Below are positions 11,113 to 23,344 of a stretch of 64,000 nucleotides of DNA, piece by piece. The DNA comes from Apodemus sylvaticus (Eukaryota; Chordata; Mammalia; Rodentia; Muridae), in contig NC_067473.1 of NCBI RefSeq assembly GCF_947179515.1, positions 83,730,013 through 83,794,012 on the forward strand, written 5' to 3'. The notes below the pieces were generated by a model, which saw only the letters and a list, made by a program, of their open reading frames with translations, searched no databases and was not told the DNA's origin. Made by a program: the position numbers and the translations under genes. Position 1 is the stretch's first letter. The number at the start of each line of letters is the position of its first letter.

Positions 11113-11689
11113 ACTATTAAAATTTTGCTTATTAGTAAAAACAAAACAAAAATCCACAAGCAAACAAATAAAAACAAAACCTGTCTTAAAAATAGCATTT
11201 ACTTGTTAGATCAAAATACAAGTCTTCACTACTGTATAACATTCTTCTTCATTTTGAGAAAATTTCTGTTTACAAAAAAAATAAGAACCAAAATGTATAG
11301 ATTCTAATTCCTTAGGCTGGGAAGTTTTACTGTCTAAAGCACAATATGCTTCAGTTAGAAGCATTAAAATTTCTATAGCATAATAGGGTGACTAAACTTC
11401 ATGACATTTTATAAAGTAACAAATATCCTTAACAAAATTTGTTTGGAGAGGACCATTTGTTTCCTTATTTGATCATAGTAAAATGTATACATGTATCATG
11501 CCCCTTGAGTATGTATAATTTTGTGTCAGTTTAAAAGACAACTTACATTTAGTATATTACACTGTATTATGATTGCCTAGTTTTTGTCTTCTGTTTTGAC
11601 AGTAAACTCTTATTCCAAAATTATGCTTTCCTGTAGGTGCTTGATTGAACCCCAGATCCTTCTGTTTGGTAGATTACCATCACAACATT

Positions 11690-11890
11690 TTTATTTATAT
11701 TTTAAAGATTTTATTTTATTTATGTATGTCTGTGTAAATACACTCACATATGTGTGCAGGTAACATGGAGGCTGAAAAGACACGGCAGATTCCTTGGGTC
11801 TGGAGTGTCAGGTATATGTGGGTATTAGAACCCAAACTCTGATTCTCTGATAGAGCAGTGGAGTGCTCTTAACTCCTGAGGCATGTCTCC
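11690..11890 (-). mobile_element. B3/B2 SINE, antisense
   Basis: The antisense A-tail (AAAGATTTTATTTTATTTAT at its left) leads into a diverged body containing TAGAGCAGTGGAGTGCTCTT, the reverse of the tRNA-related B2/B3 head. An old antisense B1 fragment follows at about 11900-11995 (CAGGACCTTTAAGCTCAGGC). Confidence 0.65.
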
Positions 11891-12689
11891 TGCTCCTTGT
11901 TTGATTGAGGCAGGACCTTTAAGCTCAGGCTGAGGTTCATAGTAATCCTCCTGCCTCTTGGGTGCTGGTTTTTCAGTCAAGAGCCATTGCACTTGACTGT
12001 CACAACATTTCTAAAATAAGGCTTATTCCAAAGCAGGGAAGACAAGACTCAGACAAGTCTTACTGATTTTTAGTGATTTCAGTTATTCTTAGACAGTGTT
12101 ATACATACAGTGTACCTTGATCATATATACTCCCAATTTCACCCCTATCACATGGCCCTTCATATCCTTCCCCCCTTTTTAAAATAACCCAGTGAATTCA
12201 ATTTGGGCTGCCTGAATTTGCATAGGAAGCTTATCAGCAAGTCTTATCATTTCAGCCCAATTATCATCTCAGGTTCATCTTGAGAATAAGAAAACCTTTT
12301 GTTTATATAGAATTGTGAGGATCAGAGATGAGATGGCTCAGTGAATAAAAGTACTTTATCAAGCATGAGGACATCATTTCAAATGCCAAAAATCCATATT
12401 TTAAAAAATGGATGTAGTTACACAACCTCTGTAGTCATAGCACTGCAGAGAAGTAAGGTAGGCCTTACTGGCGGGTAGCCTAGTTTAGATTAAGTGGAAA
12501 TGCCTCAGTGGAATAACACAGTTAGTTATACAGTGTATAATAAAGTAATAAAATAGACTATGCCATGACCTCAGCCTCTATGTACAATCACCCAGACATA
12601 TGTGTATCTATACATAAATAGATATATGACATACAAAAAAATTCAAACTCTGAGAATCATGATAAAATTTACATGTGAAAGTTCTTTAC

Positions 12690-13086
12690 GGAGGAATGGA
12701 TACAGAAAATGCTGTAAATATACACAATTCTTTGACATGAAATTCTTTGACAAATGGATGGAGCTGGAGAACATCATCCTAAGTGAAGTAAGCCAATCTC
12801 AAAACAACAGTCATGGTATGCACTCACTGATAAACGGATATTAGCGTAGAAGCTTGGAATATCCAAGAAACAATTCACATATCAAATGATGCCAAAGAAG
12901 GAAGGAAGGAATGGCCCCTGGTCCTGTAAAGGCTCAGTGCATCAGTGTACGGGAATACCAGGACAGGGAAGTGGGAAGGAATGGATTGGGGAACAGGGGG
13001 AGGGAAGAGGGCTTATGGGAGGGGGGATCCAGGAAAGGGGAAATCACTTGAAATGTAAATAAATAATATATCGAATAAAAAAAAAG
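12690..13086 (+). mobile_element. 5'-truncated L1, 3' end
   Basis: The end of ORF2 (ATGGAGCTGGAGAACATCAT, then HGMHSLI-like sequence) runs through the 3' UTR to TTGAAATGTAAATAAATAAT and GAATAAAAAAAAA. An internal deletion removes part of the ORF2 C-terminus. It is followed directly by the 5' part of another L1. Confidence 0.85.
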
Positions 13087-13446
13087 ATAATGTAAAAAAA
13101 AAAAAAAGAATTAAATGGGTACACAGGTCCCAACAGGAGAGAGCTAGCTGGTCTCCCAGGAGTGCTGTGGGGCTCAGAGGTGAGGTCTCCACTTTCTCTC
13201 CAATAGCTGTCCAAAGTGGGAGCAGCCAAGAGCACACAGGGCACAGGAACAGTGGAGCAGCTAGAACAGGATCCTTTCAGTTTCCATCTGCACCCAGGAA
13301 CTGGGACTATTCCACAGCCTTCTGTACACAGGTCACACTAGAAGAGACCTGGTCTCCCAGGAGCGCTGAAACAGGCTTATAGACAGACAGGAAGAAGAAG
13401 CTCCAACCAGACACAGCAAGACCCACTAACACCAGAGATAACCACA

Positions 13447-14530
13447 TGGTGAAAGACAAGTTCAAGGACTTTACCAGCAAAGACCAAGACTATTTGGCAT
13501 CATCAGAACCCAGTTATCCTACCACAGCAAGTCCCAGATACCCCAACACACTGGAAATATAAGATTTGGATTTAAAATCGTATCTCATGATGCTGATAGA
13601 GGACTTTAAGAAGGACATAAATAACTCCCTTAAAGAAATACAGGAGAATACAGGTAAACAGGTAGAAGCCCTTTAAAAGGAAAGACAAAAATTGCTTAAA
13701 GATTTACAGAAAAACACAACCAAACAGGTGAAGGAATTCAACAAAACCATCCAGGGTCTAAAAATGGGAGAAGACGCAATAAAGAAATCACAAAGGGAGA
13801 AAACCCTGGAGATAGGAAACCTAGGAAAGAGATCAGGAGTCAGAGATGCAAGCCTCACCAACAGAATAGATATAGATAGAAGAAAATCTCAGATGCGGAC
13901 GATACCATAGAAAACGTTTGCACAACAGTCAAAGAAAATGCAAAAAGTTCCTAACCAAAAACATCCAGGAAATCCAGCACAAGATTAGAAAACAACACCT
14001 AAGGGTAATAGGTATAGACTAGAGTGAAGATTCTCAACTTAAAGGGCCAGTAAATATCTTCAGCAACATGATAGAAGAAGACTTACCTATCCTAAAAATA
14101 GAGAAGGCCATGAACATAAAAGAAGCCCACAGAATTCCAAATAGATTGGACCAGAAAAATTCCTCCCATCACATAATTATCAAAACACCAAATACACAAA
14201 ACAAAGAAAGATAATTAAAAGAAGGAAGGGAAAAAGGTGAAGTAACATATAAAGGAAGAACTATCAGAATTACACCAGACCTTTCACCAGAGACTATAAA
14301 AGCCAGAAGATCATGGATGGATGTAATACAGACCCTAAGAGAACACAAATGCCAGCCCAGGCTACTATACCCAGCAAAACTCACAGTTACTATAGATGGA
14401 GAAACCAAGATATTCCATGACAAAAGCAATTTACACAATATCTTTCCACAAATCCAGCCCTTCAAAGGATAATAACTGGATAATAATAAAAACTCCAACA
14501 CAAGGAGGGAAACTACACCCTAGAATAAGC
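13447..14530 (+). pseudogene. L1 ORF1 relic
   Basis: Broken ORF1 of the nested L1. Recognisable pieces are the coiled-coil segment (QKNTTKQVKEFNKTIQGLKM at about 13706), DASLTNRI, and the CTD part matching REHKCQP/LLYPAKL/ITIDGETK, spread over different frames with stops between. Confidence 0.85.
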
Positions 14531-14707
14531 AAGAAAATAATCTTCCTTAACAAACCAAAAAGAGATAGCCACATAAACATAATTCTACCTCTAACAACAA
14601 AAATGACAGGAAGCAACAGTCAGTTTTCCTTATTATCTTTTAATATCAATGGACTCAATTACCCAATAAAAAGACATAGACTAACAGACTGATGCATAAA
14701 CAGGACC

Positions 14708-15463
14708 CAACTTTTTTTTCCAAAAATTTTTTATTGAATATATTATTCATTTACATTTCAAATGCTAAAACATTTCCCAGTTTCCCCTCTCCCCGAAAAC
14801 CCCCCAACCCCTCCTCCCACCACCTGCCTCCAAGTATACCCCTCCACCCGACCCACTCCCACTCCCCCCCCCTTGATTTCCCTTTGCTGGGGTATCTATT
14901 GAGCCTTCACAGGACCAATGACCTCTCCTCCAACTAATGCCCAACAAGGCATTCCTCTGCCACACTTTTGGCTGGAACCATGTATACCCCTTGGTTGATG
15001 GTTTAGTCCCTGGGAGTCCTGGGGCATCTGGGTTGCCGACATCATTGTTCTTCCCATGGGGCTGTAGACTCCTTCAGGTCCTCTGGACCACCCTCCAACT
15101 GGAGGCATTGGGGACCCCATGCTCAGTCCAATGGTTGGCTGATAGCATTTGCCTCAGTATCTGTAAGGCTCTGGCAGGGCCCCTCAGGAGACAACCATAA
15201 CAGGCTCGTTTTGTTGCTCACTTCTTGTCCTCCATAATAGTGCTGGGTTTTGGTGACTGTTTATAGGATGAATCCCCAGGTAGGATAGTCTCTGGGTGGC
15301 CTTTCCTTCAGACTCTGCTCCACACTTTGCCTCCATAATTGCTCCTGTGTGTATTTTATTCCCTTTCTCAGAGGAACCAAAGCACCCCCACTTCAGTCTT
15401 CCTTCTTGAGCTTCCTGTGGTCTGTGAATTGTAACTTGTTTATTTTGAGCTTTTGGAGCCCAA
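14708..15463 (-). mobile_element. L1 3' end inserted antisense into the L1 at 13.1-20.4 kb
   Basis: Begins with a T-rich antisense tail (TTTATTGAATATATTATTCA, then ACATTTCAAATG) and runs back through an L1 3' UTR of an older type. The host ORF2 stops at ...GACCCAAC (14706) and resumes at CATTTTGCCGCATACAGG (about 15465), with CCCAAC on both sides as a probable short target duplication. Confidence 0.85.
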
Positions 15464-17158
15464 CATTTTGCCGCATACAGGAAATCCACCTTAGTGACAA
15501 AGACAGACACTACCTCGGAGTCAAAGGCTGGAAAACTATTTTCAAAGTAAATAGTCCCAAGAAACAAGCTGGAGTAGCCATTCTAATATAGAATAAAGTC
15601 GAATTTCAACTTAAAGGTATTTAAAAAGATAAGAAAGGACACTTCATACACATCAAACAGAAAATCTACCAAGAATAACTCAATTCTGAACTCCAAATGA
15701 AAGGGCACTCACATTCATAAAAGAAACTTTTCTAAAGCTCAAAATACATTGCACCTCACACAATAATAGTGGGAGACTTCTACACCCCACTCTCATCAAT
15801 GGACAGACAGATCATGGAAACAAACTAAACAGAGACACAGTGAAACTAGCAAAAGTTATGAAGCAAATGGATTTAACAGATATCTATAGAACATTTTAAC
15901 TTAAAACAACAGAATATACCTTCCTCTTAGCACCTCATGGTACCCTCTCCAAAACTGACCATATAATCAGTCACTAAATAGGCCTCAACAGATACAAGAA
16001 GATTGAAAAAATCCCATGCATCCTATGAGATTGTCATGGTCTAACGATGGTCTTCAATAGCAACAAAAACAACAGAAAGCCCACATACATATGGAACCTG
16101 AATAATGGCCTACTCAAGGATAAGTTAGTCAAGTATGAAATAAAGAAATTAAAGACTTTTTAGAATTTAATAAAAATGAAGACAAAACATACCCAAACTT
16201 ATGAAACACAGTGAAAGCAGTGCTAAGAGGAAAATTCATAGCTCTGAGTGCCTCCAAAACAAAACTGGAAAGAGCATACACTAGCAGCTTGATGGCACAT
16301 CTGAAAGCTCTAGAACAAAAGGAAGCAAATACACCCAAGAGGGGTAGACATCAGAAATCATCAAACTCAGTATTGAAATCAGCCAAGTAAAAAAAGAACT
16401 ATACAAAAAATCTATCAAACCAGGAGCTGGTTCTTTGAGAAAATCAACAAGATAGATAAACACTTAGTCATAGTAACTAGAGGGCACAGAGACAGTATCT
16501 AAATCAACAAAATCAGAAATGAAAAGGGAGACATAACAACAGAAATCAACAGAGGAAATCCAAAAAATCATCAGTTGCTACAACAAAAGCCTATACTCAA
16601 CAAAACTGGAAAATCTCCATAAAATGACCCTTTTCTAGACAGATAACAGGTACCAAAGTTAAATCAGGATCAGATAAACCATCTAAACAATCCCATAACC
16701 CCTAACAAAATAAAAGCAGTAATTAATAGTCTCCCAACCAAAAAATCCCAGGACCAGATGGGTTTAGTGCAGAGTTCTATCAGACCTTCAAAGAAGACCT
16801 AATACCTATACTCTTCAAACTATTCCACAAAGTAGAAACAAAAGGAACACCATTTAATTCGTTCTGTGAAGCTACAATTACTCTGATACCAAAACCACAC
16901 AAAGACCCAACAAAGAAATAGAACTTCAGATCAATTTCCCTTATGAATATCGATGCAAACACACTCAATAAAATTCTCACAAACTGAATCCAAGAAAACA
17001 TCAAAATAATCATCCATCATGATCAAGTAGACTTTTTCCAGGGTTGCAGGGATGGTTCAATATAAGGAAATCCATCAATGTATTACAGTATATAAACAAA
17101 CTAAAAAAAAAAAAAAAACCCTCATGATCATTTCATTAGATACTGAGAAAGCATTAGA

Positions 17159-17537
17159 AAATTCTTAGGCAAATGGATGGAGCTAGAGAACATCATACTA
17201 AGTGAGGTAACCCAGACTCAAAAGGTGAATCATGGTATGCACTCACTAATAAGTGGTTATTAACCTAGAAAACTGGAATACCCAAAACATAATCCACACA
17301 TCAAATGAGATACAAGAAGAAAGCAGGAGTGGTCCCTGGTTCTGGAAAGACTCAGTGAAACAGTATTTGGCAAAACCAGAACGGGGAACTGGGAAGGGGT
17401 GGGAGGGAGGACAGGGGAAGAGAAGGGGGCTTACGGGACTTTCGGGGAGGGGGGGGCTAGAAAAGGGGAAATCATTTGAAATGTAAATAAATTATATCGA
17501 ATAAAAAAAATAACAATAAAAAAAAGAAAAAAAAATC
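17159..17537 (+). mobile_element. Young 5'-truncated L1 tail inserted in older L1 ORF2
   Basis: Starts at TTAGGCAAATGGATGGAGC near the end of ORF2 and ends at AAATTATATCGAATAAAA plus A-rich tail. It is nearly identical to the 3' end of the full-length L1 at 45964-52845, so of the same recent subfamily. Host ORF2 resumes at CAACACACCTTTATG. Confidence 0.88.
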
Positions 17538-19420
17538 CAACACACCTTTATGATAAAAGTCTTGGAACTCAAGGCCCATAAATGGAAATAGTAAAAGTAA
17601 TATACAGCAAACCAGTAGCCAACATCAAATTAAATGGAGAGAAACTTAAAGCAACCCCACTAAAATAAGGGACTAGACAAGGTATTCCACCTACCTGTTC
17701 AATATGGTACTCAAAGTCCTAGCCAAAGCAATTAGACAACAAAAGGACATCAAAGGATATAAACTTGAAAAGAAGAAGTCAAACTATCACTACTTGCAGA
17801 TGATGTGATAGTATACTTGAGTGATGCCAAAAATTCCACCAGAGAACTCCTAAACCTGATAAACAACTTCAGCAAAGTAGCTGAATATAAAATTAACTCA
17901 AACAAATTTGTAGTCTTCTTATATTCAAAGAATAAATAGGTGGATAAATAGGTAGAGAAACAACACCCTTCTCAATAGTCCCAAATAATATAAAATACTT
18001 TGGTGTGACTCTAACCAAGGAAGTGAAAGATCTGCATGACAAGAACTTCAAGTCTCTGAAGAAAGAAATTGAAGAATATCTCAGAAGATAGATACATCTC
18101 CTATGCTCATGTATTGGCAGGGTTAATATTGTACAAATGGTCAAAAGCAATCTACAGATTCAAAGTAATCCCCATCAAAATTCCAATTTAACTCTTCATG
18201 GAGTTAGAAATAGCAATTTCCAAATTTATCTGGAATAACAAAAAAAAAAAAAAACAGGAAACTATTCTCAACAATAATGGAAATTTTGAGGGAATCAACA
18301 TCCCTCACCTCAAGTTGTTTTACAGAGCAAAAGTACTAAAAACTATATGGTATTCATACAATGACAGACAGATAGATCGATGGAATAGAATTGAAGACCC
18401 AGAAATGAACCCACACATCCATGGTCACTTGATCTTTGACAAAGGAGCTAAAACCACCCAATGGAAAAAGACAGCATTTTCAACAAATGGTGTTAGCTCA
18501 ACTGGCAGACAACATGTAGAAGGATGCAAATTGAGCCATACTTATCTCCCTGTACAAAGCTCACATCCAAATGGATCAAGAACCTCCACAGAAAACCAGA
18601 TACACTGAATCTAAGAGAAGAGAAAGTGAGGAAGAACCTGGAGCACATGGGCACAGGGTAAAAGTTTCTGAACAGAACACCAATAGTTTATGCTCTAAGA
18701 TCAAGAATTGACAAATGGGACCCATAAAATTGCAAAGCTTCTGTAAGGCAAAGGACACTGTCAATAGGACAAAACAGCAACCAACAGATTGGGAAAAGAT
18801 CTTTACCAATCCTACATCTGATAGAGGATTAATATCTGATATATACAAAGAACTCAAGAAGTTAGACTCCAGAGAAACAAATAACCCTATTAAAAAATGG
18901 AATATAGAGCTAAACAAAGAATTCTCAACTGAGGAATAAAGGATAGCTGAGAAAATGTTCAACCTAAAGAAACCTAAAGAAATTTTCAACATCTTTAATC
19001 ATCAGGGAAATTCAAATCAAAACAACCCTGAGATTCTACCTCATAACAGTCAGAATGGCTAAGATGAAAAACTCAGGGGACAGCAGATGCTGGCGAGGAT
19101 GTGGAGAAAAAGGAACACTCCTCCATTGCAAGATGGGAAAACCGGTCTGGAAATCAGTTTGGCAGTTGCTCAGAAAATTGGACATAGTATTACTTGAGAA
19201 TCCAGCAATACAACTCCTGGGATTATACCCTGGGAAGATGCTGCAATATGTAATAAGGACACATGCTCCACTATGTTCATAGCAGCCTTATTTACAATAG
19301 CCAGAAGCAGGAAAGAACCCAGATGTCCTTCAATAGAGGAATGGATACAGAAAATGTGGTACATTTACACAATGGAGTACTACTCAGCTATTAAAATCAA
19401 TGAATTCATGAAATTCTTAG

Positions 19421-19819
19421 TGTACTGGCTGGTTTTGTGTGTCAACTTGGCACAGGCTGGAGTTATCACAGAGAAAGGAGCTTCAGTTGGGGAAGTGCCT
19501 CCATGAGATCCAGCTGTGGGGCATTTTCTCAATTAGTGATCAAGTGGTGAGGGCCCCTTGTGGGTGGTTCCACCTTTGGGCTGGTGCTCTTGGGTTTTAT
19601 AAGAGAGCAGGCTGAGCTAGCCAGGGGAAGCAAGCCAGTAAGAAACATCCCTCCATGGCCTCTGTATCAGCTCCTGCTTCCTGACCTGCTTGAGTTCCAG
19701 TCCTGACTTCCTTTAGTGATGAACTGCAATGTGGAAGTATAAGCTCAGTAAACCCTTTCCTCCCCAATTTGTTTCTTGGTCATGATGTTTGTGCAGGAAT
19801 AAAAACCCTGACTAAGACA
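19421..19819 (+). mobile_element. MaLR/ERVL-type solo LTR inside L1
   Basis: TG...CA ends, TATA-like TTTTATAAGAGAGCAGGC, and a poly(A)-region CTCAGTAAACCCTTTCC. Flanks CTTAG (19416-19420) and CTTAA (19820-19824) form a 5-bp target duplication with one mismatch. It splits the last codons of the host L1 ORF2. Confidence 0.88.
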
Positions 19820-20434
19820 CTTAAGTCAATGGATGGAGCTAGAAAATATCATCTTGAGTGAGGTCACAAAAGAACACACATGGTATGCACTCACTGAGAA
19901 GTGGATATTAGCCCAAAATCTCAGAATACCCAAGATATAACTCACAGATTACATGAAGCTCAAGAAGAAAGAAGACCAAAGTGTGGATACTCTGATCTTT
20001 CTTAGAAGGTGGATCAAAATACCCATGGTCAGCCAGAGGACTGAGCATAGGGTCCTCAATGGAGCAGCTAGAGAAAGGACCCAATGAGCTGAGGAGGTTT
20101 GCAGCCCCATGGGAGAAGCAAGAATGTATACCAACTGGTACCCTCAGAGCTCCCAGGGACTAAGCCACCAACCAATGAGTGCACATGGAGGGACCCATGG
20201 CTCCAACTACATATGTAACAGAGGATGGCCATTTCAGTGGACATCAGTGAGAGGAGAAGCCATTGGTCCTGTGAAGGCTCAATGCCCCAGTGTAGGGAAA
20301 TGTGAGGTCAGGAAAGGAGGAGAGGGTTGGTAAGCAGGGGGAGGGGAGGGGATGGGGGTTTTGGAGGGGTAACAAGGAAGGGGGATATCATTTGAAATGT
20401 AAATAAAGTAAATATCTAATAAAATAAAAAAAAG

Positions 20435-21898
20435 AAGTTAGACTCCAGAGAACCAAATAACCCTATTAAAAAATGGGGTATAGAGTTAACCAAAGAATTT
20501 TAAACTGAGGAATGCCTAGTGGTTGAGAAGCACCTAAAAAAATGTTCAACATCCTTAGTCATCAGAGGACTGCAAATCAAAACAATCCTAAGATTCCACT
20601 TCACACCAGTCAGAATGGCTAAGATCAAAAACTCAGGAGAAAATAGGTGCTGGCAAGGATGTGGAGAAAGAGGAACAATCCTCCACTTCTGGTGGGGTTG
20701 CAAGCTGGGAAAACCACTCTGGAAATCGGTTTGGCGGTTCCTCAGAAAACTGGACATAGTACTTCCTGAGGGCCCAACTAAAGGTGTGTCCTACCACGAT
20801 TAGCCCACTTATTTGTCATTATTTTTATTGGATATTTTCTTTATTTACATTTCAAATGTAAATAAAGTGGCAACTCATGGGCATGTACCCAGAAGATACT
20901 CCAACATGAAACAGGGACACATGCTCAACTATGGTCATAGCAGCCTTATTTATAATAGACAGAACCTGGAAAGAACCCAGATGTCCCTCAACAGAGGAAG
21001 AGATTCAAAAAATGTGATACATTTACATAATGGAGTACTACTCAGCTATTAAAAACAATGAATTCATGAAATTCTTAGGCAAATGGATGAAACTGGAAAA
21101 TATCCTGAGTGAGGTAACACAATCACAAAAGAACACACATGGTATGTACTCACTGATGAGTGGATAGTATTAGCCCAGAAGCTTGGAATACCCAAGATAC
21201 AATTCACAGACCACATGAAGCTCAAAAAGAAGGAAGACCAAAGTGTGGATACTTTGGTCCTTTTCAGAATGAGGAGCAAAATAACCATGGGAGGAGATAC
21301 AGATACAAAGTGTGGAGCAGAGACTGAAGGAAAGGCTACCTAGAGACTGCCCACCTGGGGATCCATCCCATATACAGTTACCAAACCCAGGAACTATTGT
21401 GGATACCAACAAGTGCTTGCTGACAGGAGCCTGATATAGCTGTCACCTGAGAGGCTCTTCCAGTACCTGACAAATACAGAGGCAGATGCTTGCAGCCAAC
21501 CATTGGACTGAGCATGAGGTTCCCAGTGGAGGAGTTAGAGAAAGGATGGAGCTAAAGGGGGTTGCAGCTCCAGAAGAAAAGCAACAATATCAACCAACCA
21601 GACCACCAGAGTTTCCAGGGACTAAGCTAGCAATAAGGAGTACACCTGGAGGACCCATGGCTCCAGTTTCATACATAGCAGAGGATGGCCTTGTTGGACA
21701 TCCAATGGGAGGTAAGGTCCTGTGTAGGCTTGATGCCCCAGTGTAGGGGAATGCCAAAGCAGGGAAGTAGGGGTCAGTTGGTTGGTGAGCAGAGGGAGGT
21801 GGAATGGGATAGGGTTTTTTTTTTTTTTTGGAGGGGAAACAAGGAAAGGGGGTAACATTTGAAATTTAAATAAAGAAAATATCCAATAAAAAATAATG
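20435..21898 (+). mobile_element. Second 5'-truncated L1, older type, with internal inverted insert
   Basis: Starts in ORF2 at AAGTTAGACTCCAGAGAACC (copy of the sequence at about 18862), runs through the Cys-rich C-terminus (RCWQGCGERGTILHFWWGC) and a long 3' UTR to AAAATATCCAATAAAAAA. At 20780-20867 about 90 bp of foreign sequence interrupts it; this is an inverted copy of the element's own tail plus the adjacent B1 head (see findings). Confidence 0.85.
20780..20867 (-). repeat. Inverted copy of the L1 tail/B1 head junction
   Basis: 20780-20858 is the reverse complement, with few mismatches, of 21856-21935, i.e. the last ~45 bp of the L1 tail, the spacer and the first ~25 bp of the B1. Its right end extends as a near-perfect palindrome (20839-20867: 14-bp arms CTTTATTTACATTT / AAATGTAAATAAAG around one C). 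Confidence 0.88.
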
Positions 21899-21911
21899 GC
21901 AAATAAGTGGG

Positions 21912-22082
21912 CTAATTGTGGTAGGACACACCTTTAATTCTGGCATGCAGGAGGGAGAGGCTAGTGAGCTGGAGGGCAGCCTGGTCTCCATAGTGAGTTC
22001 CAGGATCGCCAGGGTTTGGTATAAACTCTGTCTCGTTAAATAGATGAATAAATGAATAAATAAATAAACAAATAGTGTTGAA
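21912..22082 (+). mobile_element. B1 SINE with (AAAT)n tail
   Basis: B1 body from GGGCTAATTGTGGTAGGACA through TGGAGGGCAGCCTGGTCTCC and GAGTTCCAGGATCGCCAGGG to CTCTGTCTCGTTAAATAGAT, followed by an AAAT/AATA-rich tail (22035-22075). Confidence 0.88.
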
Positions 22083-22263
22083 TCCTGTCATGATAGTATA
22101 TGAAACTCCACAAACCAGTTCTCCAGGCAAACAAGCCTACAGTTAAAATTATAAAACAAATTGTTCCATAAACATTCTGCATTTGAAACATTTAAGAAAA
22201 TTTCAGCGAGAACAGTGAGCTGTTACTACCTCGACCACCAACAATTTTCTTTTCCCATCTCAG

Positions 22264-22330
22264 TTCAGAGCAATGGCCACTACCGAAGATGTAGCCAAGA
22301 TCCTGGGACTCCTTCCCTAAGAGTTATCAG
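22264..22330 (+). other. Exon-like block, unidentified
   Basis: A strong acceptor (TTTTCTTTTCCCATCTCAG) is followed by 67 bp and a good donor (CAG/GTAAGG). Inside, ATG at 22273 opens a 15-codon frame MATTEDVAKILGLLP and a stop; a second frame is open across the whole block. I do not recognise the product. It could be an exon of a non-coding transcript or chance. Confidence 0.25.
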
Positions 22331-22336
22331 GTAAGG

Positions 22337-23344
22337 GTTAAAGTAACTTCTTGGAGGATCACCAGAATAATTGTGTAATTATTAAAGATAATATATGCAT
22401 GTATTTCTCTAACTGATTTGTGGAGCAACTGTAGCAATCTATATATAACTCCGTTGGGAGGCTATAGCATAGCACTCTTGCTATTAACTGCGTAGGTGGA
22501 ATAGATGTGAACAAAGCTGTAATTAGAGCAAGCAAATGATACCAGATGGTGACTTAAATTCACAGAGACACAGAAGAGAATCAGAAACCGTAAGAGTAAT
22601 GTAATCAATGCTATAAAAATACTGGCTTTTTAAAAAACCTTCAAAAACACCTAAAGAGAAATCTAAACAAGCAAGTAAAGGGCCAATAAGACCCCCTCAA
22701 AAAGTGCCCAAACAAAGCAAAAGGATAAAAGTCTTCAAAAATAATGTTGAATTAGAGTTGGGCATGGGCTTGCTCTTAAATTTGGTTACTATACCCAATG
22801 AGATTCCTTGGATAAAACCTGATTTTTCCTTTGCCACTGTATATGAATTACAGATAGCTTCTGGGTTGTGGATGTAACTTGTGCTTACTTTTCTCTGTCA
22901 ATACTAGGACCCTGCGTATCTTCTACAGGTTTTATGTGTACTGCCACAGTCTCAGGAATTCACATGATCATTAGACCTTTCTGTGTCTTAAAGACACTGT
23001 TTCAACTTAGAGTCACCCATTCCCTCTGGTTTGTATAATCAATACACTTATCATCTGCATAGATCCCTGGGCCTTGAGGGAAGACTTTGATGAAGGTATT
23101 CCCATTTAGGAGTCAGTGCTCCAGAGAATCTCATTCTCTTCTTGGTGCACAGTTTTGAGTTTCTGTGTTAGTTCCCATTTTCTGAAAGAAAAAGCTTCTC
23201 TGATCTGGACTGAGAAGAGGCACTGCTTATATAGCTCTATATTATTAGAAATCATTTTATAGTTATGCTCTTTTAGTAGAATAATAGCTCAGACAAAAAT
23301 TACAATAGGAAAAATTTCATGAGAAAACTAAAATTTTACACCTT
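22337..23344. other. Intergenic DNA, no recognised feature
   Basis: No frame above 60 codons and no nameable repeat. Confidence 0.5.

Larger units (their letters stand above)
14600..19420 (+). pseudogene. L1 ORF2 relic (interrupted)
   Basis: Dead reverse transcriptase/endonuclease ORF2. Surviving pieces include FNINGLNYPIKRHRLTD at the start, EIHLSDKDRHYLGVKGWKT after the antisense insertion, a reverse transcriptase segment around 17800 (LQMM-type remnant of the active-site region) and RCWRGCGEKGTLLHC near 19090. It has many frameshifts and stops and cannot make a product. Confidence 0.88.
13108..20434 (+). mobile_element. Old near-full-length L1, nested host of three insertions
   Basis: In order: a short 5' UTR remnant (13108-13446), a broken ORF1 (13447-about 14530), ORF2 pieces (about 14600-14710, 15464-17158, 17538-19420) and a 3' UTR with AATAAA-type end (19820-20434). 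The ORF2 pieces are collinear with an intact L1 but carry many stops and frameshifts. Three later elements split it: an antisense L1 tail, a young sense L1 tail and a MaLR LTR, each listed separately. The order of nesting shows this L1 is the oldest layer. Confidence 0.88.

Noticed and set aside
22273..22320. 15-codon frame MATTEDVAKILGLLP as a coding gene
   Set aside because: Too short and unrecognised; kept only as part of an exon-like block.
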